A DNA stretch of 6,354 nt from Chloroflexota bacterium. Lineage in GTDB: Bacteria > Chloroflexota > Dehalococcoidia > Lucifugimonadales > Lucifugimonadaceae. Under the pieces are notes generated by a model, which was given only the letters and a program-made list of their open reading frames with translations, made no database searches and was not told the DNA's origin. Of the stretch, positions 1 through 5,382 are shown piece by piece. Each line of letters begins with the position of its first letter. Position 1 is the first letter of the stretch. The translations under genes and the position numbers were made by a program. The stretch is taken from NCBI GenBank assembly GCA_016189845.1, contig JACPRT010000104.1:1-6354 (forward strand). Reading direction: 5' to 3'.

Positions 1-68
1 ATCTTATAGGATTCCGGCATTAGGAGAGCGCCATAGGACCGCCGTCCGCCCGGGCCGCTTGCGAGCCG

Positions 69-1508
69 CTAGCGAGCCGCGATGCGATAGACTCCGGGCA
101 CCTGGCCCGCGGCGCCGAACGACGTGACATAGAGTTCGCCGTCGCCATCCTCCCCAAACGACGGGATGAGACGCCCGGTATCTGCCACCAGCCTCGGGCC
201 AGCAACGACCTTGCCGTCCCGAAAACGCAGCCCCCAGATCAGACCGGAACAATAGTCCGCATACAGGTAGACGCCGGCCAGCGCCGGATGCTCTTGCCCT
301 CGATAGACGTACCCGCCGGTCACTGCGCACCCGAACTGGCCGGTCCGGTATTCGGCCAGCGGCATGACCAGACCAGTCGGATCGCACTGCTCACTTCTGA
401 AGCAATGGCCTCCCTCCATGACGTTCCACCCATAGTTGGCGCCCTTCACGATGAGGTCAATCTCTTCCCAGGCGTTCTGCCCCACGTCCCCGGCCCAGAG
501 GTCTCCCGTATCGCGGTCGAACGAGAATCGCCAGGGGTTCCGCAGTCCATACGCCCAGATCTCGTGCCGTGCCTCCGTCTCGGGCCGGCCGACGAACGGG
601 TTATCCGAAGGGACGGCGTATGAGAGGCCTCCGCGCGCCCCTCGCACATCGATCCGAAGAATCGAGCCGAGCAGGGTGGCCGGGTTCTGCCCGTTTCCGT
701 TCGGGTCGCCAGCACCACCGCCATCGCCCAGTCCAACGTACAGGTAGCCATCGGGGCCGAACGCGAGCATCCCGCCGTTGTGGTTCGCGAACGGCTGTGG
801 AATTTCCATGACCGGTTCCTCGCTTGCCGGATCGGCGACGTCCGGGTCCGCGCCGATGCGAAACCGGCTGAGCACCGACCGCCGTGGGTTAGCGGCCGAG
901 TAGTACACGTACAACTCACGGCTGTCCTTGAAGTCGGGGGCGAACGCGAGGCCCAGAAGGCCCTCTTCGTTTCCGGCCGTCGAAACTTTGGCGGACAGGT
1001 CCAGGAACACACTGGTCTGCGTGGTCCTGGCGTCCATCGGAAGCACGAACACCTTGCCGCCCTGGTCGACGACGACCGCCCTGTTGCTGCCATCTGGAAT
1101 CTCGGCGAAAAAGAGAGGGCGGTTCCCGATCGCCTCGGCCGGTAGGTCCGGGAAGGCGGATACGAGATGGACGTCCGGGATCGTATCGGCCTCCGGGCCC
1201 GGCGAAGCCAAGGGTGGCGTGGGCGTGGGCACAGGCGTGGGCGACGGACTCGGCGTTGCCCCAGGCGAGGGCGTCGTCGCAGCCGGCACAGGAGTTGACG
1301 GGGCCTGTTTCGGCATGGGCGTGGCGCTGGCCTGGGTCGGCGCAGGGGGTGTCGGCGGCAAAATCGTGGGCGCCGCCGAGAGAGTTGCGTACGGCGTGAG
1401 ATCGGCGGCGGGGCTCTGCACTTGCCGAGTGGACGACTCAGGGAACGCAGGAGACGTGCAGCCGCAAAGGGCGGCGATCGCCAGTCCAACGGTCAGCAGG
1501 CGCTTCAA
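69..1508 (-). CDS. Lipoprotein PQQ-dependent sugar dehydrogenase (glucose/sorbosone dehydrogenase family)
   Basis: 479 residues; predicted to oxidise sugars or other polyols at a PQQ cofactor outside the cytoplasm. Residues 1-17 form a lipoprotein signal (basic MKR, hydrophobic core, lipobox L14-C-G-C17), so C17 is the likely lipidation site. Residues about 45-105 are a Pro/Thr/Ser/Ala stalk, and about 115-479 are a six-bladed beta-propeller of the GSDH/Asd type. Family motifs: EEGLLGLAFAPDF (181-193), ANHNGG with the likely catalytic His243, LYVGLGDGGGAGD (256-268), YGLRNPWRFSFD (320-331; Arg323 in a PQQ-contact position) and GDVGQNAWEEIDL (340-352). Four domain cysteines (369, 375, 394, 420) could form disulfides, which fits export. 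The start is TTG; a GGAG lies 10 bases upstream and no better in-frame start is seen. Substrate cannot be told; an HHIP-like non-enzymatic propeller is less likely given the conserved His/Arg. The family is clear. Confidence 0.93.
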   Translation of the reverse strand: MKRLLTVGLAIAALCGCTSPAFPESSTRQVQSPAADLTPYATLSAAPTILPPTPPAPTQASATPMPKQAPSTPVPAATTPSPGATPSPSPTPVPTPTPPLASPGPEADTIPDVHLVSAFPDLPAEAIGNRPLFFAEIPDGSNRAVVVDQGGKVFVLPMDARTTQTSVFLDLSAKVSTAGNEEGLLGLAFAPDFKDSRELYVYYSAANPRRSVLSRFRIGADPDVADPASEEPVMEIPQPFANHNGGMLAFGPDGYLYVGLGDGGGAGDPNGNGQNPATLLGSILRIDVRGARGGLSYAVPSDNPFVGRPETEARHEIWAYGLRNPWRFSFDRDTGDLWAGDVGQNAWEEIDLIVKGANYGWNVMEGGHCFRSEQCDPTGLVMPLAEYRTGQFGCAVTGGYVYRGQEHPALAGVYLYADYCSGLIWGLRFRDGKVVAGPRLVADTGRLIPSFGEDGDGELYVTSFGAAGQVPGVYRIAAR

Positions 1509-1614
1509 CCGGCATCGTCTCCGTGCCCGATTTCATCCATACCTGGTGATACGATCAACGAGCGGCCCATCGTCTTGCCGCCGGCTCCCCGGATCTTGCC
1601 ACCAACTCCCGGAC

Positions 1615-1618
1615 GAGG
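1615..1618 (+). promoter_or_regulatory. Shine-Dalgarno GAGG for the SLOG gene
   Basis: GAGG lies 5 bases before GTG 1624. It decides the start, because the reading frame is open for hundreds of bases upstream and the competing in-frame ATG at 1681 has no such sequence. Confidence 0.5.
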
Positions 1619-1623
1619 TTCCC

Positions 1624-2271
1624 GTGACCCAGACACGACCGATCTTCGCAAGTTACGGCGACCTGACGACGTTCCCTCGCATGGCCGTCGGAGTGATGGG
1701 ATCGGCGGGCGGCGAGATCTCCGACACGGCCCGCGCGACGCTCCGGCGGCTCGGGGAAGAAATCGCAAGGCGAGGATACGTGCTGGTCACCGGCGCCTGT
1801 CCTGGCCTGCCGCACGAGGCGGCCATGGGTGCCAAGTCGAGGGGTGGAGTGGTGGTCGGCATTTCGCCCGCATTGAACCTCGGGGAGCATGTCACGCAGT
1901 ACCACTCTCCTTCGCGCGGGTACGACCTGATCGTCTACACCGGGAGCGGCCTGATGGGCCGTGAGATCGAAAACATCCGGACCTGCGACGTGGTCGTCTT
2001 CGCCGGGGGCCGGTCGGGAACCCTCGGTGAGTTCGCGATCGCCTACGACGAGTCAAAGGTGATCGGCGTGCTGTCGGGCACCGGCGGCATCGCCGACCAT
2101 ATCGAAACCATAGTCGGGATGGTCAACAAGAGCACGGGCGCTGTCATCTGCAAGAGCCCGGACCCGGCTGCGCTGATGGACGAGCTCGAGAGCGCCTACC
2201 GCCGCAATGTGTTGCCACGCTACCTGAACGCTATGGAGGGACAGTACCCGGACGGCCGCATGGACAAGTGA
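1624..2271 (+). CDS. SLOG/LOG-like Rossmann nucleotide-binding protein (TIGR00725-type)
   Basis: 215 residues, cytoplasmic, Rossmann fold. Visible motifs: VGVMGSAGG (22-30) in the first nucleotide-binding loop; a helix, then VTGACPGLPHEAAMGA (55-70); GGVVVGISP (74-82); and CDVVVFAGGRSGTLGEFAIAY (121-141). Classical cytokinin-activating LOG enzymes carry PGGxGTxxE. Here Pro is Ala and two residues separate GG from GT, as in the TIGR00725/SLOG-cluster branch, so phosphoribohydrolase activity should not be assumed; binding or hydrolysis of a nucleotide-derived ligand is the safer call. The frame stays open far upstream opposite the dehydrogenase gene, but homology begins near residue 20. GTG at 1624 is chosen because GAGG sits 5 bases before it; ATG at 1681 is in frame but has no SD. 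It diverges from the dehydrogenase gene and is followed after 14 bases by the baeRF remnant, suggesting a former operon. Family sure, function not. Confidence 0.85.
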   Translation: MTQTRPIFASYGDLTTFPRMAVGVMGSAGGEISDTARATLRRLGEEIARRGYVLVTGACPGLPHEAAMGAKSRGGVVVGISPALNLGEHVTQYHSPSRGYDLIVYTGSGLMGREIENIRTCDVVVFAGGRSGTLGEFAIAYDESKVIGVLSGTGGIADHIETIVGMVNKSTGAVICKSPDPAALMDELESAYRRNVLPRYLNAMEGQYPDGRMDK

Positions 2272-2285
2272 TCGGGGGTGGCTCA

Positions 2286-2743
2286 ATGACCCGTGTCGAC
2301 GTAAAGCGACTGATAGAAGCCCTGATCGCCTGTCTCCCCGACAGCTCGCCCAGAAGGCCCGCGGTCCGGTGGATGCCTACTGGTCCAGGCGAACCCACGA
2401 CGCGATCGCCCGCTTCGAGGAGATGGCAACCGGCCCCCGGACGTCGCGACTCAACGAAGAGGTGATTCGAGCGGCCAGCCAGGGGCGGGTCGAAGAGTTG
2501 TTCGTCGCCACCGATGCCGAACTGTGGGGCACGTTCGAACCCGCGACCGGAGCGGTGAAGCTGATGCCCGCAATGGGACCGGACGCAGACGACCTGCTGG
2601 ACCTCGCCGCGGTCATGACGCTGGCGTCCGGCGGCAACGTATACCCGTTGCCCATGTCGGAAATGCCCGGGCCGGGGCCGGCCCACCCGCTCGCGGCTGT
2701 GTTCCGCTGGGGACAGGCCGGCCTGCCGGAAAAGATTGCCTAG
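2286..2743 (+). pseudogene. Remnant of a baeRF family 3-like (bacterial eRF1-like) gene, internally deleted and frameshifted
   Basis: ATG 2286 follows a GGGGGTGG SD-like run and begins MTRVDVKRLIEA, like the short N-terminal helix of baeRF proteins. That frame then loses similarity and stops at about 2465. From about 2318 another frame reads PDRLSPRQLAQKARGPV and continues to the stop at 2741-2743. It contains RLNEEVIRAASQGRVEELFV, AELWGTFEPATGAV, DDLLDLAAVMTLASGGNVYP, LPMSEMPG and a final LAAVFRWG, which match my memory of the C-terminal eRF1-domain-3-like part of baeRF family 3. Intact members are roughly 370 residues; here about 140 remain, so some 200 or more residues from the middle are missing. 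GTG at 2369, with AGAAGG 11 bases before it, could still express a 124-residue C-terminal fragment. The family is thought to relate to archaeal/eukaryotic release factors and ribosome-associated roles. The domain call rests on recall; the break is seen directly. Confidence 0.65.
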
Positions 2744-3063
2744 CGCCGCTCGGGGTACGTCGCCCTCGGCGCTGCGGACTTCTGGAAGCCGTCGCCGCCC
2801 ATGGTCCGGCGGGGCGGGCGTGGCTGAGCCTCGTTGACCGTCATCCGGCGCCCGTACGACTCGGTCCCGTTAAGCTTTGTTATCGCGTCCGCCGACCCAG
2901 CGTCGTCGGCCATCTCCACGAATCCGAAGCCACGGGAGCGCCCGGATTCCCTGTCCATGATCACCTTGGCAGAGACCACAGGACCGATCTTTTCGAAAAG
3001 ATCCCGCAGCTCTTGATCGGTGACCGAAAACGCCAGGTTGCCTACGAAAAGATTCTTCCCCAA
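2740..3063 (-). CDS. Small single-RRM RNA-binding protein
   Basis: 107 residues. One RNA recognition motif fills residues 3-80: RNP2 is LFVGNL (5-10), with Phe6 in the RNA-stacking position, and RNP1 is RGFGFVEM (44-51), with stacking Phe46 and Phe48; the usual last aromatic of RNP1 is Met here. Alpha-1 is TDQELRDLFEKIG, and the domain ends in the typical RRMTVNEAQPR. Residues 81-107 are a Pro/Arg/Gly-rich, probably disordered basic tail. Such proteins in cyanobacteria and other phyla bind single-stranded RNA and are often cold-responsive; no target can be named here. The start is TTG 3063: AGAGGAG (complement of about 3070-3076) lies 6 bases upstream and no ATG competes. The stop overlaps the stop of the convergent baeRF remnant. 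Upstream lies a long region with several dyads that may control it. Confidence 0.93.
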   Translation of the reverse strand: MGKNLFVGNLAFSVTDQELRDLFEKIGPVVSAKVIMDRESGRSRGFGFVEMADDAGSADAITKLNGTESYGRRMTVNEAQPRPPRRTMGGDGFQKSAAPRATYPERR

Positions 3064-3069
3064 GACTAG

Positions 3070-3076
3070 CTCCTCT
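3070..3076 (-). promoter_or_regulatory. Shine-Dalgarno AGAGGAG for the RRM gene
   Basis: Read on the minus strand the bases are AGAGGAG, then 6 bases, then TTG. This near-consensus site fixes the unusual TTG start of the RRM gene. Confidence 0.7.
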
Positions 3077-3291
3077 ACCGGACAACTCCGAGATGGAATG
3101 CGACCGCCACCGCGTCGCTAATCCTGGCAGTCGGGTGACACCAACGTGCCCCGGAATCCGATCGAATAATGCCCGCGAAATATCCGTCACGAGCCTGTTG
3201 CCGCAAGCGCGACAGCGCCACTTGAAACGATAACGAGCCGGTGCAGCCAAACCCCGGTGGCCGGTCCTGATTGCCCCCGAACCGTCATGCG

Positions 3292-3305
3292 ACTCCATGT
3301 GGAGT
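3292..3305. repeat. Inverted repeat ACTCCA-TG-TGGAGT
   Basis: Six-base arms with a two-base centre, perfectly complementary. It lies about 230 bases upstream of the RRM gene start, inside the long intergenic region. Possible operator half-sites, but arms this short could occur by chance. Confidence 0.4.
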
Positions 3306-3335
3306 TCACTTGGCGCATCCTACCCCAGCGCGCGC

Positions 3336-3350
3336 GGTGGTGTCACCACC
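3336..3350. promoter_or_regulatory. Perfect 15-base palindrome GGTGGTG-T-CACCACC, candidate operator
   Basis: Seven-base arms with a single central base. The one-base centre cannot form a hairpin loop, so a site for a dimeric DNA-binding protein fits better than a terminator. It sits at the GC-rich edge of the AT-rich stretch between the divergent RRM and winged-helix genes, and could serve either. The binding protein is unknown; the adjacent winged-helix protein is a candidate by position only. Confidence 0.5.
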
Positions 3351-3423
3351 CCTTTGTCGGATTTTTGAGTTTCTCCCTCCAGAACATGACATAAACATTA
3401 GTTCCTGTAACTTGTTGTGGCTT

Positions 3424-3454
3424 TTGTGATCGTTTTCGCAATCATTGTGACCGT
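3424..3454 (+). repeat. Direct repeat TTGTGAtCGT / TTGTGAcCGT with 21-base spacing
   Basis: Copies at 3424-3433 and 3445-3454 differ at one of ten bases. Their 21-base period is two helical turns, so both would face the same side of the DNA, as with tandem activator or repressor sites. It lies upstream of the winged-helix gene in the AT-rich segment. Confidence 0.4.
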
Positions 3455-3663
3455 CCCGTGCCAATCGAAGTGGCGCGCCCAAGGCGGCGGATCGCCAGGC
3501 ATCGCCGGGACTCAGGCATATGTTCTCCGTCTAAAACTTACAGAAATCGGAGTTGCGGTCGACGTGCCGGCGTCAGGGTAATGATGCGATCATCGAAGCT
3601 GACCACTTCCCCCGCATGACCTATTATGAAACGGGGCCGATTGCCAGCGCGCTCGGCGGCACC

Positions 3664-4059
3664 ATGTCAGAAGCCGAATTGAGGTACGAAATCCTCAGAT
3701 TGCTCCGCCTCCACGGGGAGATGGGCAATCACGGGCTGCCTGCGCTCAAGGATCTGGCCCGCGCCACCCGCCAACGAGAGCGCGAGGTGAGACGGGTCTG
3801 CGCCATCATGGAGGCCCTGGATTACGTCCGCGGCCACCATTCCGCCGGTGGGGACGAGAACCCCACATACGAGATCACGATCGAAGGCCTGGTCATGCTT
3901 CACAAACGGGAGCATTCGTATGGCAATTCGTTCTTCGACGAGGCCTTGAATGCGATGCACGCGGCGCCGGAACCCACCTCTAGGGACGTGGAAACACCGG
4001 GCCAGCCGGAGCCCCCGGCCGAGAATCCGGCCGACAAGGCCCAACCCAAACCTGACTGA
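3664..4059 (+). CDS. Winged-helix DNA-binding-like protein of unknown function
   Basis: 131 residues from ATG 3664. Residues 5-80 read as a winged helix: helix YEILRLLRLHGE (8-19), second helix ALKDLARATRQ (27-37), recognition helix REREVRRVCAIMEALDYVRG (38-57), then a turn and wing NPTYEITIEGLVML (66-79), the pattern of MarR/PadR-like and archaeal-type regulators. Residues 100-131 are a Pro/Glu/Lys-rich, probably disordered tail. There is no ligand domain or enzyme motif, so a small transcriptional regulator is the natural inference, with target unknown. The start is uncertain: ATG 3616 and TTG 3553 are in frame upstream, none has a good SD, and 3664 is chosen because the fold begins right after it. 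It stands alone between the long regulatory region and a convergent DUF5679 gene. I do not recognise a named family. Confidence 0.75.
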   Translation: MSEAELRYEILRLLRLHGEMGNHGLPALKDLARATRQREREVRRVCAIMEALDYVRGHHSAGGDENPTYEITIEGLVMLHKREHSYGNSFFDEALNAMHAAPEPTSRDVETPGQPEPPAENPADKAQPKPD

Positions 4060-4218
4060 CCGCCCGGGCCCTCGCCTACCGCACTAGCGTCTCGTCCCAC
4101 CGCGTCCCAGCTTCGACTTGAGCCACAGAGCAAACCACGTAGCCGAAGTCACCATCACGGAATATCCGATCAGCAGCGGAAAGGCGACGGTCCGGCAATA
4201 AAGGACAGTCGTCGCTTC

Positions 4219-4240
4219 GCGGGGTGGCGCGACGCCCCGC
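4219..4240. repeat. GC hairpin between the convergent winged-helix and DUF5679 genes
   Basis: GCGGGG (4219-4224) pairs with CCCCGC (4235-4240), extendable by a G-T and a G-C pair, and CTTC/GAAG flank it at 4215-4218 and 4247-4250. It lies 24 bases past the DUF5679 stop. No T-run follows on either strand, so an intrinsic terminator is not assured; it may simply block RNA decay or end transcription with Rho. Confidence 0.35.
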
Positions 4241-4264
4241 GCCCTGGAAGCTGCGGCGCGTGCG

Positions 4265-4414
4265 TTAGATTTTGCCGATGCGGAACACCTTGGTCTTGCA
4301 GACGGGGCAAGTCCCCTGAGCGGCCGCGCGGCCGTTCTTCATTTTCGTTGCCTTCATGTTGGTGATGTTTCGCTTGGTTCGGCACTTGAAGCAGTAGGCC
4401 TGGACCGCTGGCAT
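4265..4414 (-). CDS. DUF5679-type zinc-ribbon miniprotein
   Basis: 49 residues, MPAVQAYCFKCRTK to VFRIGKI. Two knuckles, C8-F-K-C11 and C36-P-V-C39, are spaced as in a zinc ribbon, joined by the segment MKATKMKNGRAAAQGT (20-35). The core, with AYCxKCRxKR, MKNGRxAxQGxCPVC and a C-terminal KxFRIGK, matches my memory of DUF5679 proteins, which are common in Chloroflexota and of unknown function. The basic charge and zinc ribbon suggest nucleic-acid or ribosome contact, which is inference. Start evidence is very strong: AGGAGG (complement of 4421-4426) six bases before ATG 4414, and a good promoter just upstream. It is monocistronic as far as can be seen, downstream of the terminator of the MBL operon. 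The gene is short and easily missed, but coding is convincing. Confidence 0.92.
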   Translation of the reverse strand: MPAVQAYCFKCRTKRNITNMKATKMKNGRAAAQGTCPVCKTKVFRIGKI

Positions 4415-4420
4415 CGCTTT

Positions 4421-4426
4421 CCTCCT
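4421..4426 (-). promoter_or_regulatory. Perfect Shine-Dalgarno AGGAGG for the DUF5679 gene
   Basis: Reads AGGAGG on the minus strand, six bases before ATG 4414. It supports this 49-residue frame as a well-translated gene. Confidence 0.85.
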
Positions 4427-4456
4427 ATAGCTGACTGCGGCTGACCATAGCTATAG
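4425..4456. promoter_or_regulatory. Inverted repeat CTATAGCT ... AGCTATAG over the DUF5679 promoter, candidate operator
   Basis: Perfect eight-base arms at 4425-4432 and 4449-4456 around a 16-base centre, which itself holds two copies of GCTGAC (4430-4435, 4440-4445). One arm touches the SD and the other overlaps the -10/spacer region, so a bound repressor, or an RNA hairpin if transcription starts further upstream, would affect expression of the DUF5679 gene. Confidence 0.5.
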
Positions 4457-4472
4457 CAAAGCTAAATGTCAA
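4444..4472 (-). promoter_or_regulatory. Sigma70-type promoter of the DUF5679 gene
   Basis: On the minus strand: -35 TTGACA (complement of 4467-4472, full match to consensus), 17-base spacer, -10 TATGGT (complement of 4444-4449, four of six). Transcription would start near 4437, giving a leader of about 22 bases that carries AGGAGG. Spacing and position are ideal. Confidence 0.72.
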
Positions 4473-4480
4473 GTAATCTG

Positions 4481-4521
4481 AGAAGAAATATGCGACTCAG
4501 GACCAAAGTTGAGCCTCGCAT
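4481..4521 (-). terminator. Intrinsic terminator of the aldolase/MBL operon
   Basis: Seven bases past the MBL stop on the minus strand, ATGCGA-GG-CTCA pairs with TGAG-TCGCAT (complement of 4490-4521): a ten-pair stem with a two-base bulge and a ten-base loop. It is followed directly by the T-rich ATTTCTTCT (complement of 4481-4489). It separates the operon from the promoter of the DUF5679 gene, which starts only nine bases further on. Confidence 0.65.
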
Positions 4522-4527
4522 TCGGAA

Positions 4528-5370
4528 TCAAATCGGCTTCCAGGAAGGCCTCGCAGCCTTGCGGACGACGGCGCCGATGCTGGTTCCAATCGGCAAATGT
4601 CCCGAGAAAATCGCCCAGTTTTCCCGCTCGGCCCGGTCCAGCACGGCGCCTCGCGAAGCGCGCGACATCGTCGTGTTCCAGTCGTAAACGGGACACCACG
4701 ATTGTTCGGTGATCTGGGCGACGTTGTGAAACAGGTCACCCGTGAGCACGCCCGTCTGGCCCTGGGACTCCACGACTACGCACTGATGCCCGGGTGTGTG
4801 GCCGTTGGCGGGCAGCGTCCTTACCCCATTTACGATCGGCGCCTCCCCCCGGACGAGACGCAGCCGCCCAAGCTGCTCCAGCGGCCGCACGGACCGCTCG
4901 AAGGCGTCGTTCCTGTTCTCCGGCGTCGTGTAATGGTCCCAGTCGGCCTGGGCTACGTAGTAGATCGCGTTTGGAAATGTCGCAGCAGGGCTGCGGCCGG
5001 TCCAGGTGACGTTCCACCCGATGTGATCGCCGTGGCAGTGCGTGATGACGACCGCATCGATCTGCTCCGGGCTCACCTTCTCCGCCGCGAGGCTCTGGAG
5101 CAACTCCCCGTTTCGGCCGGTGTGCTGGTGCGGCCCGGGTCCCATGCCGGTGTCGACCAGGATCCGAGGGCCGCCGCCGGAAGCCGGCTTGATGAGGTGC
5201 CCACGCCACTGCGAACGGTATTTGCCGCTGGCGTTGAGAGCAAAGCTGCGATACGGGTCCCACGCGGAAGCCGGCACGTCCTTGTACACCTGTGCCGGGT
5301 CACGTTCGGGGCTCTCGTGGTCCTGCACCGTGCTGATCAGAAAGCGCCCGATGCGCGCGCTGGTTGCCAA
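4528..5370 (-). CDS. Metallo-beta-lactamase-fold hydrolase (lactonase-like)
   Basis: 280 residues, no signal peptide, likely cytoplasmic. The metal-site signature is complete: H111-C-H113-G-D115-H116 after the strand IDAVVIT, H195 in HTPGH (191-195), D212 in LTGDLFH and H258 in FSGHLP, so a two-metal site is expected. LVDTGMG (71-77) and the N-terminal PASAWDPYR segment resemble the AiiA/lactonase-like and related uncharacterised branch; hydrolysis of an ester, lactone or similar bond is plausible, but the substrate is unknown. The start is TTG 5370: AAGGAGG lies 7 bases upstream and overlaps the TAA of the aldolase gene, leaving 10 bases between genes and implying translational coupling. The pairing suggests the two enzymes serve one catabolic route. 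A terminator follows the stop. Family is certain; function is open. Confidence 0.92.
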   Translation of the reverse strand: MATSARIGRFLISTVQDHESPERDPAQVYKDVPASAWDPYRSFALNASGKYRSQWRGHLIKPASGGGPRILVDTGMGPGPHQHTGRNGELLQSLAAEKVSPEQIDAVVITHCHGDHIGWNVTWTGRSPAATFPNAIYYVAQADWDHYTTPENRNDAFERSVRPLEQLGRLRLVRGEAPIVNGVRTLPANGHTPGHQCVVVESQGQTGVLTGDLFHNVAQITEQSWCPVYDWNTTMSRASRGAVLDRAERENWAIFSGHLPIGTSIGAVVRKAARPSWKPI

Positions 5371-5373
5371 GGC

Positions 5374-5382
5374 CGCCTCCTT
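5374..5382 (-). promoter_or_regulatory. Shine-Dalgarno AAGGAGG overlapping the aldolase stop codon
   Basis: Minus strand reads TAAGGAGGCGG: the TAA ends the aldolase and the same bases begin the ribosome site for the TTG start of the MBL gene 7 bases on. This decides the TTG start and suggests ribosomes pass from one gene to the next. Confidence 0.75.

Larger units (their letters stand above)
3064..3663. other. Long non-coding/regulatory region between divergent genes
   Basis: About 600 bases without a gene I can defend (about 490 if the winged-helix gene starts as far upstream as TTG 3553). Bases 3064-3300 are GC-rich. A minus-strand frame there stays open from ATG 3298 and contains KWRCRACGNRL, but it has no SD, only one CxxC, and runs on in the wrong frame of the RRM gene. 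Bases 3355-3450 are clearly richer in A/T than the flanks. The segment holds dyads at 3292-3305 and 3336-3350 and a direct repeat at 3424-3454, and probably carries the promoters of both divergent genes. No clear -35/-10 pair could be picked on either strand, and no tRNA or terminator is seen. Confidence 0.6.

Noticed and set aside
36..48. GGACcgccGTCC hairpin as terminator of the dehydrogenase gene
   Set aside because: Four-pair stem and no T-run; not credible as a terminator.
446..1489. 347-residue Arg/Pro-rich minus-strand frame
   Set aside because: Overlaps the dehydrogenase in another frame; the composition is typical of a shifted GC-rich gene and no domain is visible.
928..1623. Long plus-strand open frame running into the SLOG gene from opposite the dehydrogenase gene
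   Set aside because: It is the antisense shadow of a GC-rich gene; the low-complexity Gly/Val product mirrors the Pro/Thr stalk, and the SLOG fold begins only after 1624.
2870..3298. Minus-strand frame with KWRCRACGNRL, resembling a zinc knuckle
   Set aside because: Only one CxxC, no SD at ATG 3298, and the frame continues through the RRM gene out of register. It may be chance or a relic; not enough for a gene call.
3421..3454. CRP-like site (TGTGA motif)
   Set aside because: The two TGTGA elements are direct, not inverted, and lack the TCACA half-site, so a CRP site is not supported; kept only as a direct repeat.
3496..3540. Sigma70 promoter for the winged-helix gene (TATGTT as -10)
   Set aside because: No acceptable -35 element at 16-18 bases; too weak to list.
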